A stretch of DNA of 64,000 nucleotides from Limnoperna fortunei (taxonomy: Eukaryota > Mollusca > Bivalvia > Mytilida > Modiolidae), in NCBI GenBank assembly GCA_944474755.1, contig OX104114.1, forward strand, positions 82,880,623 to 82,944,622, read 5' to 3'. A program made the position numbers and the translations under genes. The notes under the pieces were generated by a model. It did not search any database, was not told the origin of the DNA, and saw nothing but the letters and a program-made list of their open reading frames with translations. Shown in pieces: positions 10,855 to 36,180 of this stretch. Positions within the stretch are counted from its first letter, which is position 1. Every line of letters starts with the position of its first letter.

Positions 10855-13800
10855 ATGGATGTTCAGAAGTATTTGGTTTTAATATTTGTTGCACAATTAG
10901 ACAGTAAGTTTTTTAAATTAGCATTAAATGTAGTGATTACAAATTAATAAACCATATTTTTACTAACAATAGCGGAAAATACTACTAAACAATTCATATA
11001 CTCCTTTCTACACTTTGTAAATCATCTAACGATTAAATATAAATACATAATGTATAATAAAACTATATAAATTTGTGTGCTTTTGATTTTCTTGTCTGAT
11101 TTTCAAGTTCCTCCAATTTTGTTCATGTTCTGGTATATATTGTATTACGACGTCAATTGAGAATATTTATTTTTAATATTAATATTATTCGCTTTCGACT
11201 TATTTGAGTGATAGTGTTTGTTTAAGGTTTAACGTCACTTGAAGAAATCAGTGCGTACTAATGTAAAGTTATGCTTCTCTAACTAAAAAAAAATTGAAAA
11301 TTTCTGAAATGAAATACAAATTCCCCCAACTCCATTTTATGGTCGTGACTAGAATACGCGATGCATTGAAGCTGTTTTATGTTTTGATTTTTGTTTCACA
11401 CATTATATGTAAGCTAGAAATATTAAATGTGACAAATTTTACTGATGTGTTCTGTCAATAGAGACAAACATGTACATGTTAAGGGAATCTTCTTTATATA
11501 TATATTAAAATAATATTTTTAGACTGTTGGTCAGCAGTATTTTTTTCTGGTACTAAAAATGATACGTTCCAAGACAGCCAGCAGTACTGTAAAAACATTG
11601 GTGGTACATTACTAACCTATGGTGAACTTCTAATAAAAACTGTACGTAAGTGTACAATTTTCGGAGACGAACCACAGCTATGGACAGAAACACCATGGTA
11701 CAATAGAGACTGTGAGTATTCCAAGCTACTGATAGCACTCTATATTGTTTCTAACCACTGGTTATACAGTGTGGGTAACGCCTTACAGAAGTTGAAGGAT
11801 TTTGTCTCGGTTCTAATAATATCTATTTTTAACGCGCGACAGTATTTTGACGCTTTTATGATCGTACTGATTCGCTGAATGCCATACAGTAAACAAACGT
11901 TTGAACAAATAAACTGTCTTCGGATTTTTAAGAGACTGTACAAAAGTGGCAATGCACAGACCTTGTGTTAATACAATTTTCAAATTCTGAATGCAGCTTA
12001 TTCTTTACTTTTAGTGGGATGTTATAGTGGACAAGCCAATCAGGTTTTATCTGGAGTTGTAGAAGATAAACATCTGGCTGTATGCGCCGACTTCTGTTCA
12101 AATAACAACTTTGATCGAATTGGATTGTGGGTAGGTTTGCTTGAATTTTATTTCACGCGTTGTTCACATATATGTTTTATAATCAGGATCATCGTATGAA
12201 TCAAAATAGCAAAGACGAACCATTCAAGTATTTTTTCACGATGGAACGCTATTTTTGGACGCAACAAAAATCAATAACTTAAACCCTTTATGCACGTTTT
12301 ACTATTTTTTCTTACAAAGGATGTGTTACTAAAACAATTATATACATTATTTAAACAGTATTAAAACTAAAATTAGAATCTCTATTTAAAAGTTTGCGAT
12401 TTTTTGTTTCAAGGCGACATGTCACGTATTTAAAGGTCACAGAAGAAACACGCAAAAGATTTGATGCTTGTAAAAAATATAATTATTTTGAAGAGATGAA
12501 AAATTATTCTCATTGCAAACAAATGTTGTTCTTATATGTTTATACAATACCATTTTTTCTGATGTTATGCAGATATGTTGTTGGCAGTACGGTGGTCCTC
12601 TGATTTAGTTATACCTCTGATTTAGTTTTTCCGACATAAATTTGCGTTGCGCATTAGCATAGCACACAAACTTTATGTTCAAAAGTCGCCTCGATGTGTT
12701 TCTAACACTTTTAAGTAAACCTGTCCAACTTGTATTTATTGGTATCAACGAAGGTTAGGCAAACATATCTAATAATTTACAGGGTACTTAAATTTTGATT
12801 ACCTGAAACATTACATTTTTATTAGTCAATTTCCCCTATCGTTGATTGAAAATTCAGGCATTTCTGTTAAAAAAAATTACAGAAAAATTGCATAACAACA
12901 TTTTTACACAAAGCTGGTATTTATAGCTTTTATTGGAAAACATTCATATTATTTTTCAATATCTACAAGTATTTTACACGGATGGAACGTATCACCTGAA
13001 ATTGGGTAAATTATCAGTTTGTGCTTGTAAAACTAAAACCCTTACCCCTCTATTTGCCACGGGGTGGTTCGAGCCCTTTCGTCTCGATTTAATATTCATT
13101 TTTCCATCTGCATTTTAATATGTCAATCTTATTATATTGCAGACATCCAAGTGCGAGTGCTATGATAGTTCTGTAAATCTAGTGTATCGTGCGTGTTCAC
13201 CAGTAAACTGTCCCTTGAATCCTAGTGACAAATGTGGTGTTAGTAATTATGGAATTGTTTTTCGAAAAGGTAAGAATAATATTATGTTGTAAACTTTTAC
13301 CGGGACTTTACACTTTCAAAAAGTAATAAAAAAAAAACAAAAACAAAAACAAACAAAAAACTCTATCATAAATACGCCTAATCTTATTTCAAATCAGAAC
13401 TTCCTTAAATAGTAAGTAAAATCCAGGGCAGTCTACAATATTACGGCTAAATGTATAACCACTTTTACTGGAGATTGGAGTCGAGTAAATCCTGTCCGCA
13501 GTGAGAATACAACCCGCAATCTCAGTGAGTAGTTAAGGCAGTTCGTCTACTATTTATCACCTGGTCTGTCAACACTGAGATTGCGGGTTCGATTCTCACT
13601 GCAGTCAGGGTGAACTCAACTCCGATCTTAATTGACAAGGATTGCCAGTTTTACTACCGCAGGTCGGGGTTTTCTCCGGGTACTTCGGCTTCCTCCTCCA
13701 ATAAAAACTGGACGCCATGATATAGCTGAAAAATTGTGAAAGTAGCGTTAAAACACCATCAAACAAACAAACATATATTTGTATTTATTTTTTTATGTTT

Positions 13801-16800
13801 AAGTAGCTACGAAATCCGTTACTGACTAAAACGCGTTTCCACTCTTCCCAGGGCCATATCATTTGTTCTCGATCCATTATATGTTCTTTATTGTGTGACG
13901 CCAAGATTCAGATAAACACCCGGTATATTTTTCGAGTGATTTAGTTTTCAGTAGTGATGTGTGCAGATACCGAACATTTAAAATAAGTGGGGAGATAATC
14001 GAAAATCCTAATCCATGCTCTGAAAAGAAGCAATACGTCTGCAGAGGTACGTGTAATTTCGTTAATATCACTATCTGTAAACTTTAAACTATATCTGGCA
14101 AACGTTTATAACTGCGATTATATTATGTATTGTTTAATACATTTCCATCTTTTAAATTACATTACATGATATCTTAGTGTGTGAAATATCCACAAATTTT
14201 AATTTGACTATAGTTTATCCTACAGTTTAATGAACGTATACTTACAACAGAAATTACAATTAAATTGTTTTGTTATAATGCAGTTTTATGCTTATAGTGA
14301 AATCATAATGTAGAACGACAAGCAAATAGTTTGCTTAAGTAATCTGTAATAACTCAACGACAACCCATCTTTACATAAAAAGCAACAGAGGTTTACACCT
14401 ATGAAATCAATGAAATAAGTCTTTCTTTTTTAACGTCCTACGGCGACAACCTACATGTGTAATGCCCTGGTCGAGCAGATTCCATTAAGTCATAACTGCA
14501 TGTATAAATAGGGTGAAACCGTGTTCTCGGAAAAATAATCACAGTTTTTACGTCATCATAGGTAACGTTTTGCGATAGCGACAGAGTCGAGAAGAGAACA
14601 TTACAATTAACATTGGTTTTTTGTTGAAGACTTCTGGTGTTTCTGTTCGTGAAATTATTGCTATAAACATGTACAATAAATAACTGTTTAAACATAAATT
14701 ATCAAACTATTTATTACAGTTGGAGACACAGATGATTTAATATCGTGTTCATTTGACAACGCACCATCCAAATCGGAACCTTTGACAAGTTCCACTAACG
14801 GTAAATTACAATTTAAAAGCATATAATATGATAAAATAAGTTTCTTTATTTATTTAAATTCTTGTGAACTGGTTTGTATGCACATTGTAACTCCTACTGT
14901 AGGTGCTAAATAACCTTAATTATTTATACTGGCGAAGTTACCAAGACTTAACTAAAATTTACAAAAGCCATGGCTTATAGAAAACTCCGCAGGTCTGGGG
15001 TTTTCTCGGTACTCCGGCTTCCTACCCAAATAAAAACTGGACGCCATGAAAAATTGCTGAAAGTGGCGTTAAACACCAATCAAACAAACAAACAAATCTT
15101 ATAGAAAAATCTCAACATGGCACAATCTGACCAAACAAATAAGCTACAACAAGGTGATTATAGGGATGATAACAGGTGTGTACTGGATGGTGCGCTATCC
15201 TTAAATATCATACGGTTAAATAATTATACAATTCTATATTCTACACACTGAAAACCCCAACGTTTGACAATATATCAATCTAAAATGAAACAATGTGGCA
15301 AAAAAATGAACAAACCTCATTTTTTGAATCCGTTGTAAATATTCGCTCTACCAAAAATTACAAAAACTTATTGAAACCAAAAACTATCACATTTCTCTTA
15401 AGATGTTAACGATCATATTTTGTTAGTTTGGTCTTCTTATGGTATATGACCCTAATGTGTGTTTAATTTTAGGAATAATCATTGGTGTGGTGGTAGGAGG
15501 TGTTGCCCTTGTGATAATTATAGTTTTAATTGTTATCTTTGTAAGATTCAGGTAAGAATAAGGTAAGAACTTGCGTTTTCTTTTAGATATTTTGGGGTAA
15601 GTTGTTTATAGTCTTTCTCTTACGATGTAATTGTTTATATCACGGCACGCCTCGTCGTTACACAAGAAATCGTATAGATCTACAAATCAGTTAGCGAGTT
15701 GATAATTCTAATATGACGTGATTTAAAGGCTTTGAGACCACAACTGTGGTAAAACAATGATTTATCTATGAGCAACACGCGCTGAGAAGGGCGTGTTTTA
15801 AATGGCTGTTCCAATTACAAAACTGTAACTCCCACCGGATAAGCTATTGCATATGACGTATAAATCTTATAAATAGCGACACGCGCTATAATTATCCGTT
15901 GCAATATATTGTGTGTTACATTGACGGAACAGCTAGTTTATGGCGGAAATGATGTTTTCTATAGGTACAAAAATATTATAAATGTACTCTAATTGTCTTA
16001 TTAGAATAGAAATAATTCACGGAGGCTTAATTATTTCTTAAATTTATTATGAGCATGTCTTGTAATGTTTATCGATAATAGCATTTTATATCCCATAATA
16101 AAAGTTTACATCGATACGTAAACATCAAAATGGGTGTTATGTCTGTCACTTTCACGAAAACAAATAATGTGTTTTAATTTTATATTTTTAAAATCTTCTT
16201 TGATTTATCGTTTGATGTTTGGTTATTCCCGGTCAGGAATATGCATCTGGTACATTTGTGCGATAACTTTAACATACGAGAAGGCAAGGTCGGATCTGCT
16301 CCGAGCCAGACAAAAGTGCCCCAGTATGTTTATACATATGCGCCATTTTGATAAAACTATGAAAAAGGCCAACAACAATGACGATGAATAACCTCCAATT
16401 CCCACTATGATTTATTGGTACTAGTAATTATTTAAATTGATTGATTGGTTGAAATATTGAACGTCTGTTTAACGTCCAGCAAGATATATATATTTCAGCT
16501 ATATTCAAGACCCTAACTGGTTAAAAAAAATTAATCAACCATTAATTGGGGTGGGACATTGATAACGAAGTTTGACTGCTTATGGTCTATCCTTTTTCGA
16601 AATCTACAAAAAAAGTCTTTATCATGCAAGGAGCATGGCACTCTCCAAACACGTTATTCACTATGGTCCACGGTCAGGCTTTCCGTATTATAACCTGAAA
16701 ACCTCCCAACGAGAGAGCCTCCCTTATTCGTCACACAGGCAATCGCTGAGCAGCTCTGTGGGTTGAGCACTGGGATTCCTCCCAGTATGGGTCCCAGAGT

Positions 16801-17428
16801 ACATATAATTAAAGTTTTTTTTTAACTGTTTAATATTCATTTATAATTTATTATTGTTTTGTGTTGTACAGACATGCGTATTCATATGTACTTTTAAATG
16901 TTGTTGTAAGGCTACAGACATATATTCCTTCTATAATCTAATATTAATATAATATTTTTCAGGGGTCGCGCATCATCTGCACAACAAGAAACTGAACAAC
17001 AATTACGGGATTTGTCAGACAATGAACAAGGAACTTTTCACTATAGGAATTCGCAGGGACAGGTGCGAGATTATTCCAATAATAATCACCATGAGCCATC
17101 ACGTGCACGATTAGCATGGACACATTTTAAAGAACGTTATTCAATCAAATCCACAAAATCAACACAGAATGATGCCACCCAAACGCCTGGGGCTGAAATA
17201 CACAATATTGAAAACACAGAAGGCAGTCATGTGGAATATCCTCAAGCTTCAACAAAAAACAACCAACGTAAAAATTATTCGAATGGAATTTCATATACCA
17301 ATGACAAAGACAATTGCGACTTGGACTTTATGTATAGTTCTATAACCAACGATGGAAGAGCGCTAGATTGTGAATTTCAAAAACCTGCTGGTATCTCAAA
17401 ATATTCAAACGGGACCACTAAATTTTAA
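10855..17428 (+). CDS. Gene A: WSC/C-type-lectin-like type I membrane protein
   Basis: Eight exons: 10855-10903, 11523-11711, 12015-12130, 13143-13269, 13912-14046 (an acceptor at 13906 is also in phase), 14720-14800, 15473-15551, 16963-17428. All introns are GT-AG and all phases join, giving about 413 aa. Order: signal peptide (1-17); N-terminal half of a C-type-lectin-like fold (17-79: FQDSQQYCKNIGGTLLTYGE, then LWTETPW); WSC domain with eight Cys (80-160: GCYS, VCADFC, KCECYD, CSPVNC, KCG); C-terminal lectin half (161-205: DVCRYRTF, PCSEKKQYVC); short stalk with one Cys; membrane helix (233-256); basic FRGR stop-transfer; hydrophilic tail (259-413) rich in Asn, Ser and Thr. The lectin WND and EPN/QPD motifs are not visible, so calcium-dependent sugar binding is doubtful. 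WSC is known as a carbohydrate-binding domain. No canonical AATAAA is seen close after the stop. Gene identity is firm as a family; its function is not. Confidence 0.85.
13467..13775 (+). mobile_element. V-SINE-like element with inverted head fragment
   Basis: In intron 4 of gene A. The plus copy carries a B-box-like gggttcgattctcactgc (about 13584), then ctcaactccgatcttaattg, aaggattgccagttttacta, cttcctcctccaataaaaac, and the tail aactggacgccatgatatag, ending in a caaacaaacaaaca run. A short head-to-head minus fragment (13467-13530) precedes it, so the 5' part folds back on itself. Confidence 0.8.
14985..15090 (+). mobile_element. V-SINE-like 3' fragment
   Basis: Only the body and tail survive: gcaggtctggggttttctc, cggcttcctacccaaataaa, ctggacgccatgaaaaattg, aaagtggcgttaaacaccaa, then a caaacaaacaaacaaa tail. 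It lies in intron 6 of gene A. Confidence 0.8.
16460..16800 (+). repeat. Dispersed repeat, family R2, copy 1
   Basis: In intron 7 of gene A. It shares agctatattcaagac, tgactgcttatggtct-like and gagcatggcactctccaaac blocks in the same order with 48110-48360. This marks a degenerate interspersed repeat. Open frames here (16572-16766) are repeat reads. Confidence 0.6.
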
Positions 17429-18920
17429 GAATAATTTGTTCTTTGTGCATAAAATAAGCTTTGTAATATTTTATTAATTGGTGCATTTTAAACTTTATAT
17501 GTGTCCCTATAAAATATCAAATTAATGCCGATACCTTGAATTTTTTATTTCAACACGGTTTGTAGTAATATATAATGGTATGTTTTAACTGTTTGTTGAT
17601 TTTATGGTTGTGTTTAGTTTTGTGTTGTTTTGTGTATGTTTTTTTTAAATTCTTTTTAACAATGCTTTCGATAATCTTTAAACAAGTTATTTAATTTATT
17701 ACGTCATTGCTCTTTTTATATCTTTTAGTAGCAAAGTACAAATGCCTGTTGAAATATATTAAGTTAAGGGAAGATGAAAATCTGCAAACGAAAAACAAGA
17801 AATTGCACAGATATCTTAAAACATTTGATGTCTTTAACAAATTATATTCTGTTTAGTTCTCCTGACGAATTTCCTTGTATTGCTGACATTATTGTGTATG
17901 CACAATAACTCAAATTATTATAACCTTCATTATACTAATATTATTTGATTTACATTACAAAAACTCAGTTTTTGTTTTGAACAGTATTTTATTGTTTGTT
18001 TTAGTAAATCTGGAAATATTTTTCTTCTGTTTTAGATATTTCCATGTTTATCATTCGACCTGTCCTGTCGAACGGTTTGTTTCATTAGCTGTTTTTAAAT
18101 TTACTGCCCTAAAATTTCAAAAATGATTGACGGTTTTTCTATTCGCAATGTGTAGACGTCCTTAGCCGAATTGTTTGCATCATTTTAGAATTTTGATTAT
18201 AAAACTCTACAACACCCTTATTATTTGGATTTTAAATATTTTATGGGTTTTAGCACTCCTCTTGAGTCTTGTATACAGACGTAAAGCTCGTCTAGGGAAG
18301 TAAATTTTATAACCTTAGTATCTTTGATAAAATTTTTCTATTTTACTATGGGGGTTTTGCCTTCCTTTTTCAAGACGCGTATTTACATTTAACAAAAATG
18401 CAGTTCGACTAAACAGATTTGATTGCAGGATTCATACATGAATTTATTGTTTTGAAAGCCTAAAATCTTGACAGACGATAATTACAGTCAATTCAAACTG
18501 CTTTTGGGGAACAAACATAAATATGATTATGTTATGGCTTTATAAAGTTCAAAGCGTTATGACATATTTCATATTATGTTAGTTATGCCTGAGTCTGTTT
18601 ATATGTTTGTTGTTTTTTAAGAAGATCCGATTGTATCTTTTGTTCTTCATTCTTACCCTGTGTTGAATAGATGTAAGATAGCCACAAGGATATAATTGTG
18701 TTTAATGTATGAACACACATGTCTTAAATATTTTTATGATGAAGTAAACATTGTTTTTGTCTATATGTTTATTTATATAGTTTGTAAAAAATATTATCAT
18801 ATTAAACATTTTGTCCTATTTTTTTTATTATTGAGCCTGGGATGTTACAATTTGCTCTACAAAGTAAAGATACGTACACAGGTAAAATACACATAGAAAA
18901 AAGTTAATACTACATGTATT
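17429..18920. other. 3' flank of gene A and intergenic sequence
   Basis: AT- and T-rich sequence after the stop codon; presumably includes the gene A 3' UTR, although no well-placed AATAAA was found. No other gene recognised. Confidence 0.5.
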
Positions 18921-19150
18921 TTGGGGCCTAAGTGGCCGAATGGTTGAGGTAGTCATCTACTATTGATCAAGTGCCTTTTTAATGTTGAGGGTTCGAGCCT
19001 TACAGCGGTCAGGGTGTGCTCGACTCCAACCTTTAATTGACAAGTATTGGCCGTGGGGTTTTTATTGAGTACTCCACATTCGTCCATTAAAAACTGGATG
19101 ACATGACAAAGCTGCACAAATGCTGAAAGTGACTTTAAACCCTATTCAAA
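18921..19150 (+). mobile_element. V-SINE-like element, near full length
   Basis: The head ggcctaagtggccgaatggt (A-box) and gagggttcgagccttac (B-box) are followed by tgtgctcgactccaaccttt, aattgacaagtattggcc, cattaaaaactggatgacat and ctgaaagtgactttaaaccc. It lies between genes A and B. Confidence 0.8.
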
Positions 19151-19639
19151 TAAATAGACATGATTATTTTCATTATATTAGGACTAAAAACTCACAACAC
19201 AATACTTGAGTCTATCTGTTGGTCTTAAATTATGGACGTGGTTATGGTTACCGGATTTTACCTGTTCCTCGTACTGATGCATTACCTTTGTTGAGTCAGT
19301 GTTAGGTGCGTGATTGTTTGTGTAATAAGGTTCTTCATGCCTATTTTGTTATTGTTTAGAGTGTTGAACCCTGTACGTTACACTATATAATTTTATGCGA
19401 TTTTCCGAGCCAGGAGTTTATGCCGTTGTTTTATTTTTTTTTTTTTTTGTTAAATTATTGTGATTTGTTTTCCTGTCTCTTAATGACTATTTTAATTGCG
19501 AAGTTTGTTTGGTTTTTCCTCTCTATTTATAAAAACCAATTAAAATTCTCCGAAAGAGACAAAAGGACAAAGTTAATTTTGTTTCCACTGTTGCATTTCA
19601 ATAAATTGCATTTTGTTTGTTTGTTTGAATGACGTTTGC

Positions 19640-19795
19640 AAGCTACTTTCAACTATATCATGATGTCCAGTTTTGGGGAGGGAAGCCGGAGTATACAGTG
19701 AAAACCCTTGACTTTCGTTAGAAAAACTAGTAATTCTTAACACATTAGGTTGGAATCGATAGTAGTATCTTTACCACTCAGCCATAGAGATGCCT
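19640..19795 (-). mobile_element. V-SINE-like element, degenerate minus copy
   Basis: Reverse-complement blocks in order: ctttcaactatatcatgatg, gtccagttttggggagggaa, gccggagtatacagtgaaaa, ttggaatcgat. The tRNA-like head end near 19790 is eroded. Confidence 0.65.
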
Positions 19796-19799
19796 ATTC

Positions 19800-21346
19800 A
19801 AAACGAGAACATATTAATACACCAAAAGTAGGTATTTCTATGTGTGGGAACGAAATTAGTCATGCAGTATGCACGAAATTGCAATTATCACAAGACAAAG
19901 AACAGTATAATTTAACTAGTTGACCTTTTAGTCTTGCAGGAATGTCATCTACAAGCAAATAGTAACTACATGTTTTACATACGAGAACGTGTTATTCATC
20001 GGAAGCAGGCAATTAATTGCATCTGATGCGATGGCGTTAGCTGTATTCATTCCGAACGCACACTGATACCCTTGAAATAGAGTGATTTTGTGGTAATTTT
20101 GCGAAACCAGCAACATGAATTTAACAGGGGCAAGAAAGACGTTACAACAAATAGGACCACTAAAATGTTTACATTGCATCTAGTTCTGCTGTTGCCTATT
20201 CAAAAACTATGTCAATAATTTAAGGCACGGTATATGTTGAATAATTACATGTACTGAGTTAACATTTATTATAGGTATTGTTTTGGGAATAATATGTTTA
20301 CATCAACAATAAATATGTATTAGTTTAGTAAACAACCCGTTTATCCACTGCATTAAAAGTTCGTAAGGTAAAGAGAAAATCATAATTTATAATATTGATT
20401 TCAACGACTGCTCCATTTATGACACATAACATTTGGACAAGGCATTGGAGACACCGTTATCTTTTCTATCTTTAGGAATTGGAGCTTTTTAATGATGGAT
20501 TTTTCAGATTTCCCGTTGAATAACAGCTAAGCGCCATGATACAGCTACAAAAATGGGTAGAAGTGGTGTAAGTCCTCATTTAACAAACACGCAATCAAAG
20601 ACGAATTAATTTGAAGGCCCTATACATTGACGTTGTAAATAACAGGAAATCTCGATCTTTGATTAAACAAACACTTAATTAAAAGAAACTTTATACAGAC
20701 CATCTACATTTGAAATATTGTAGTGTGAAAAACGCCACAATATGCAGTAAGTGTAATTACCCGTCCGACCAAGGGCATTATTGTCGGTGTAGGACGTTAA
20801 AAACTCCTCCAAGTCAAGTATCATTACAGACCTGTATTTTTTCTAACCTCTGTTATATTATAAACAAAACGACTTGCAACACACTGATGTCTGCGACAAC
20901 AAAGCTTCACTATAGCCTAATGCGGACATGACGTCATCAGATCTTGAGTAATCGTGTACAAAGGGATAGTACTACTAATGTAACCCAGACTATTTATTGT
21001 TTAAAATAAAAGAAAAAAGTATATCCTGCAATTATTAAATAGGCAAAAACCGATCATGAGTTGTTTATATTGTTTCAACCTACAGCATATTATCTCGTGT
21101 TTGTGACAGGTACTGTGGACACATTTCTTTTGGCTAGAATACCTCATTTCAAGATAAACATCTTTTTCGTTACAGAGTAGTAAATATTGGATACATTTAT
21201 TCGTTTTATTACATACGGAATGGCCTGCAGACAATGATCTGATACAATGCAGTATTTAACAAACAAAATATCAAAATTGGATGTCATGAATGTTTTAGTT
21301 ACATGTAACATATTTATGTTTAGAAAATATCATTTGTTCTGCTAAC
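19800..21346. other. Intergenic sequence before gene B
   Basis: Two short Cys-containing open frames (minus 19949-20179, plus 20710-20931) lie here but match no domain I recognise and lack clear splice or start context. The last part presumably contains the gene B promoter and 5' UTR. Confidence 0.45.
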
Positions 21347-34638
<13,292 letters not shown>

Positions 34639-35499
34639 ATACTCCAAAGAACTTTTTCTGTCTTGTGTATATTTTATAAAAATGCTTTTATGATAACTTG
34701 CAGCTTTACAAACTTTTGTGTATTTCCAATAAAAGGAGAAATTATAATATTATTAATGAATTAAGAATGTAGGTCGCGTTTAATTAATTTTATGTGAAAA
34801 TGTTTTATGAAATTTAGTTTCAGAATTTTATTTAATATATCTTAGCTAACAGAGATGTAATGACATTTTTAATATGTCTTCCTTTCCTTTGAGGGTACAA
34901 ACTTTTCCATTACCTAATCTATGAAAAATAACAAGAAAAGAAGTTATTGCCCTGCAACGACTTTTATACTATTATCGGGAAATGTATACAGAGAAAGACA
35001 AGAAACAGAAAAATCGTATAAGCTATAAGTTAGTCCATGACTGAAATTGTCATTAAACTGTATATAGGAGTCATTGCTTTTAAGTAACCATTTTTCGTTT
35101 ATGTGTGTGGTTGTGTGTGTGTGTGTGTAGAAAACTATAATAAACACTGCGTATAGCTTTAATTCTCATCAAGACAAGATCAATTTATAACGTGACCAAA
35201 CGTATCAATGACTCCAATAGAAATTCTACACCTTAACAGTTATTCTGATAATTTTGTGTTCGCTGCTTTTATCTGAAACACCATAATAAAGAGAGTCAAC
35301 AGCAAAAATGATCAATGAGACAGTTTCTATATATAAGTATAACAAATATTTTGTATGACACATCCATCTCGTAGTCGATTGTTTCCATTTTTGCGCTTTG
35401 GGGCTTTATAGAAACGATTGAAATATTAAATGAAAACAAACAAACAAAACACCGAAAAGAAGTCACTTTTGTGACGTCAGCGTTAGTTAAAGAGGACTG
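34639..35499. other. 3' UTR of gene B and intergenic sequence
   Basis: Contains the gene B AATAAA (34728-34733) and a GT microsatellite near 35101-35130. Nothing else recognised. Confidence 0.55.
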
Positions 35500-35890
35500 A
35501 AAAACTGTAATGTAGACAGTCTGTGGTTGTCTTGATTTCACGTGGATAGTCTTTGGTAGCCTGATGTACACGTTGACAATCTTTGGTAGCCATGTTTACA
35601 CGTAGACGGTCCTTTTTAGCCTAATTTACACGTAGACAGTCTCTGGTAGTCTGGTTTACACGTAGACAGCATCTGATCTGGTTTACACTTAATCTGTGAT
35701 AGCCTGCTTTGCACGTAGACAGTCAGTGGTAGTTTCATTTACATGTAGACAGATTTTGCTAACCCACTTGATACGTAGACAGTAGATCTGGTATCCTGAT
35801 TTACACGTAGACAGTATTTGGTAGCTTGGTGTACATATAGACAATCCTTGGTAGCCTAGTATACACGTAGACAGTCTTTGGTATTTTACT
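35500..35890. repeat. Tandem array of about 30-bp units upstream of gene C
   Basis: Around a dozen degenerate units near tttacacgtagacagtcttt + ggtagcctga. The array ends about 290 bp before the gene C start codon, so it may lie in or near its promoter. Confidence 0.85.
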
Positions 35891-36180
35891 TTACATCATT
35901 CATAGTAACAGAAGCAATGCATAGAATCGACTTCTATGCCATCTTGACGTCTTTGTTGTAAGCCGACTGCAAGACAGTGATAATACACAGTAACGCATCG
36001 CACTTAAATTGTTTACTATTTCAAATACGGATTTTTTAAAATGTACATTCCATTCATTACAAGGGCAGGATAGAATGACCATTTTAGATCCGCTTTTATT
36101 TTAATTCATTTAATCCTCAAATATCCGCATTGTATTTATTTGAGTTAGAAATAATAAAAGTAATATGCAGAGAAGGAAGT

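Noticed and set aside
12394..12603. 69-codon frame in intron 3 of gene A
   Set aside because: No splice sites in phase with the neighbouring WSC exons, and the domain is complete without it.
13952..14046. Shorter version of gene A exon 5 starting after the strong ttttcag at 13945-13951
   Set aside because: That acceptor puts the exon in a frame that hits a stop; the acceptors at 13906/13912 keep the lectin half in frame.
19949..20179. Minus-strand 76-codon frame between genes A and B
   Set aside because: Starts with ATG and reads reasonably but shows no recognisable domain, signal peptide or repeat; not enough to call a gene.
20710..20931. Cys-rich 73-codon frame (CSKCNYPSDQGHYCRC)
   Set aside because: Cys spacing fits no domain I know, and there is no clear start, splice site or neighbour to connect it to.
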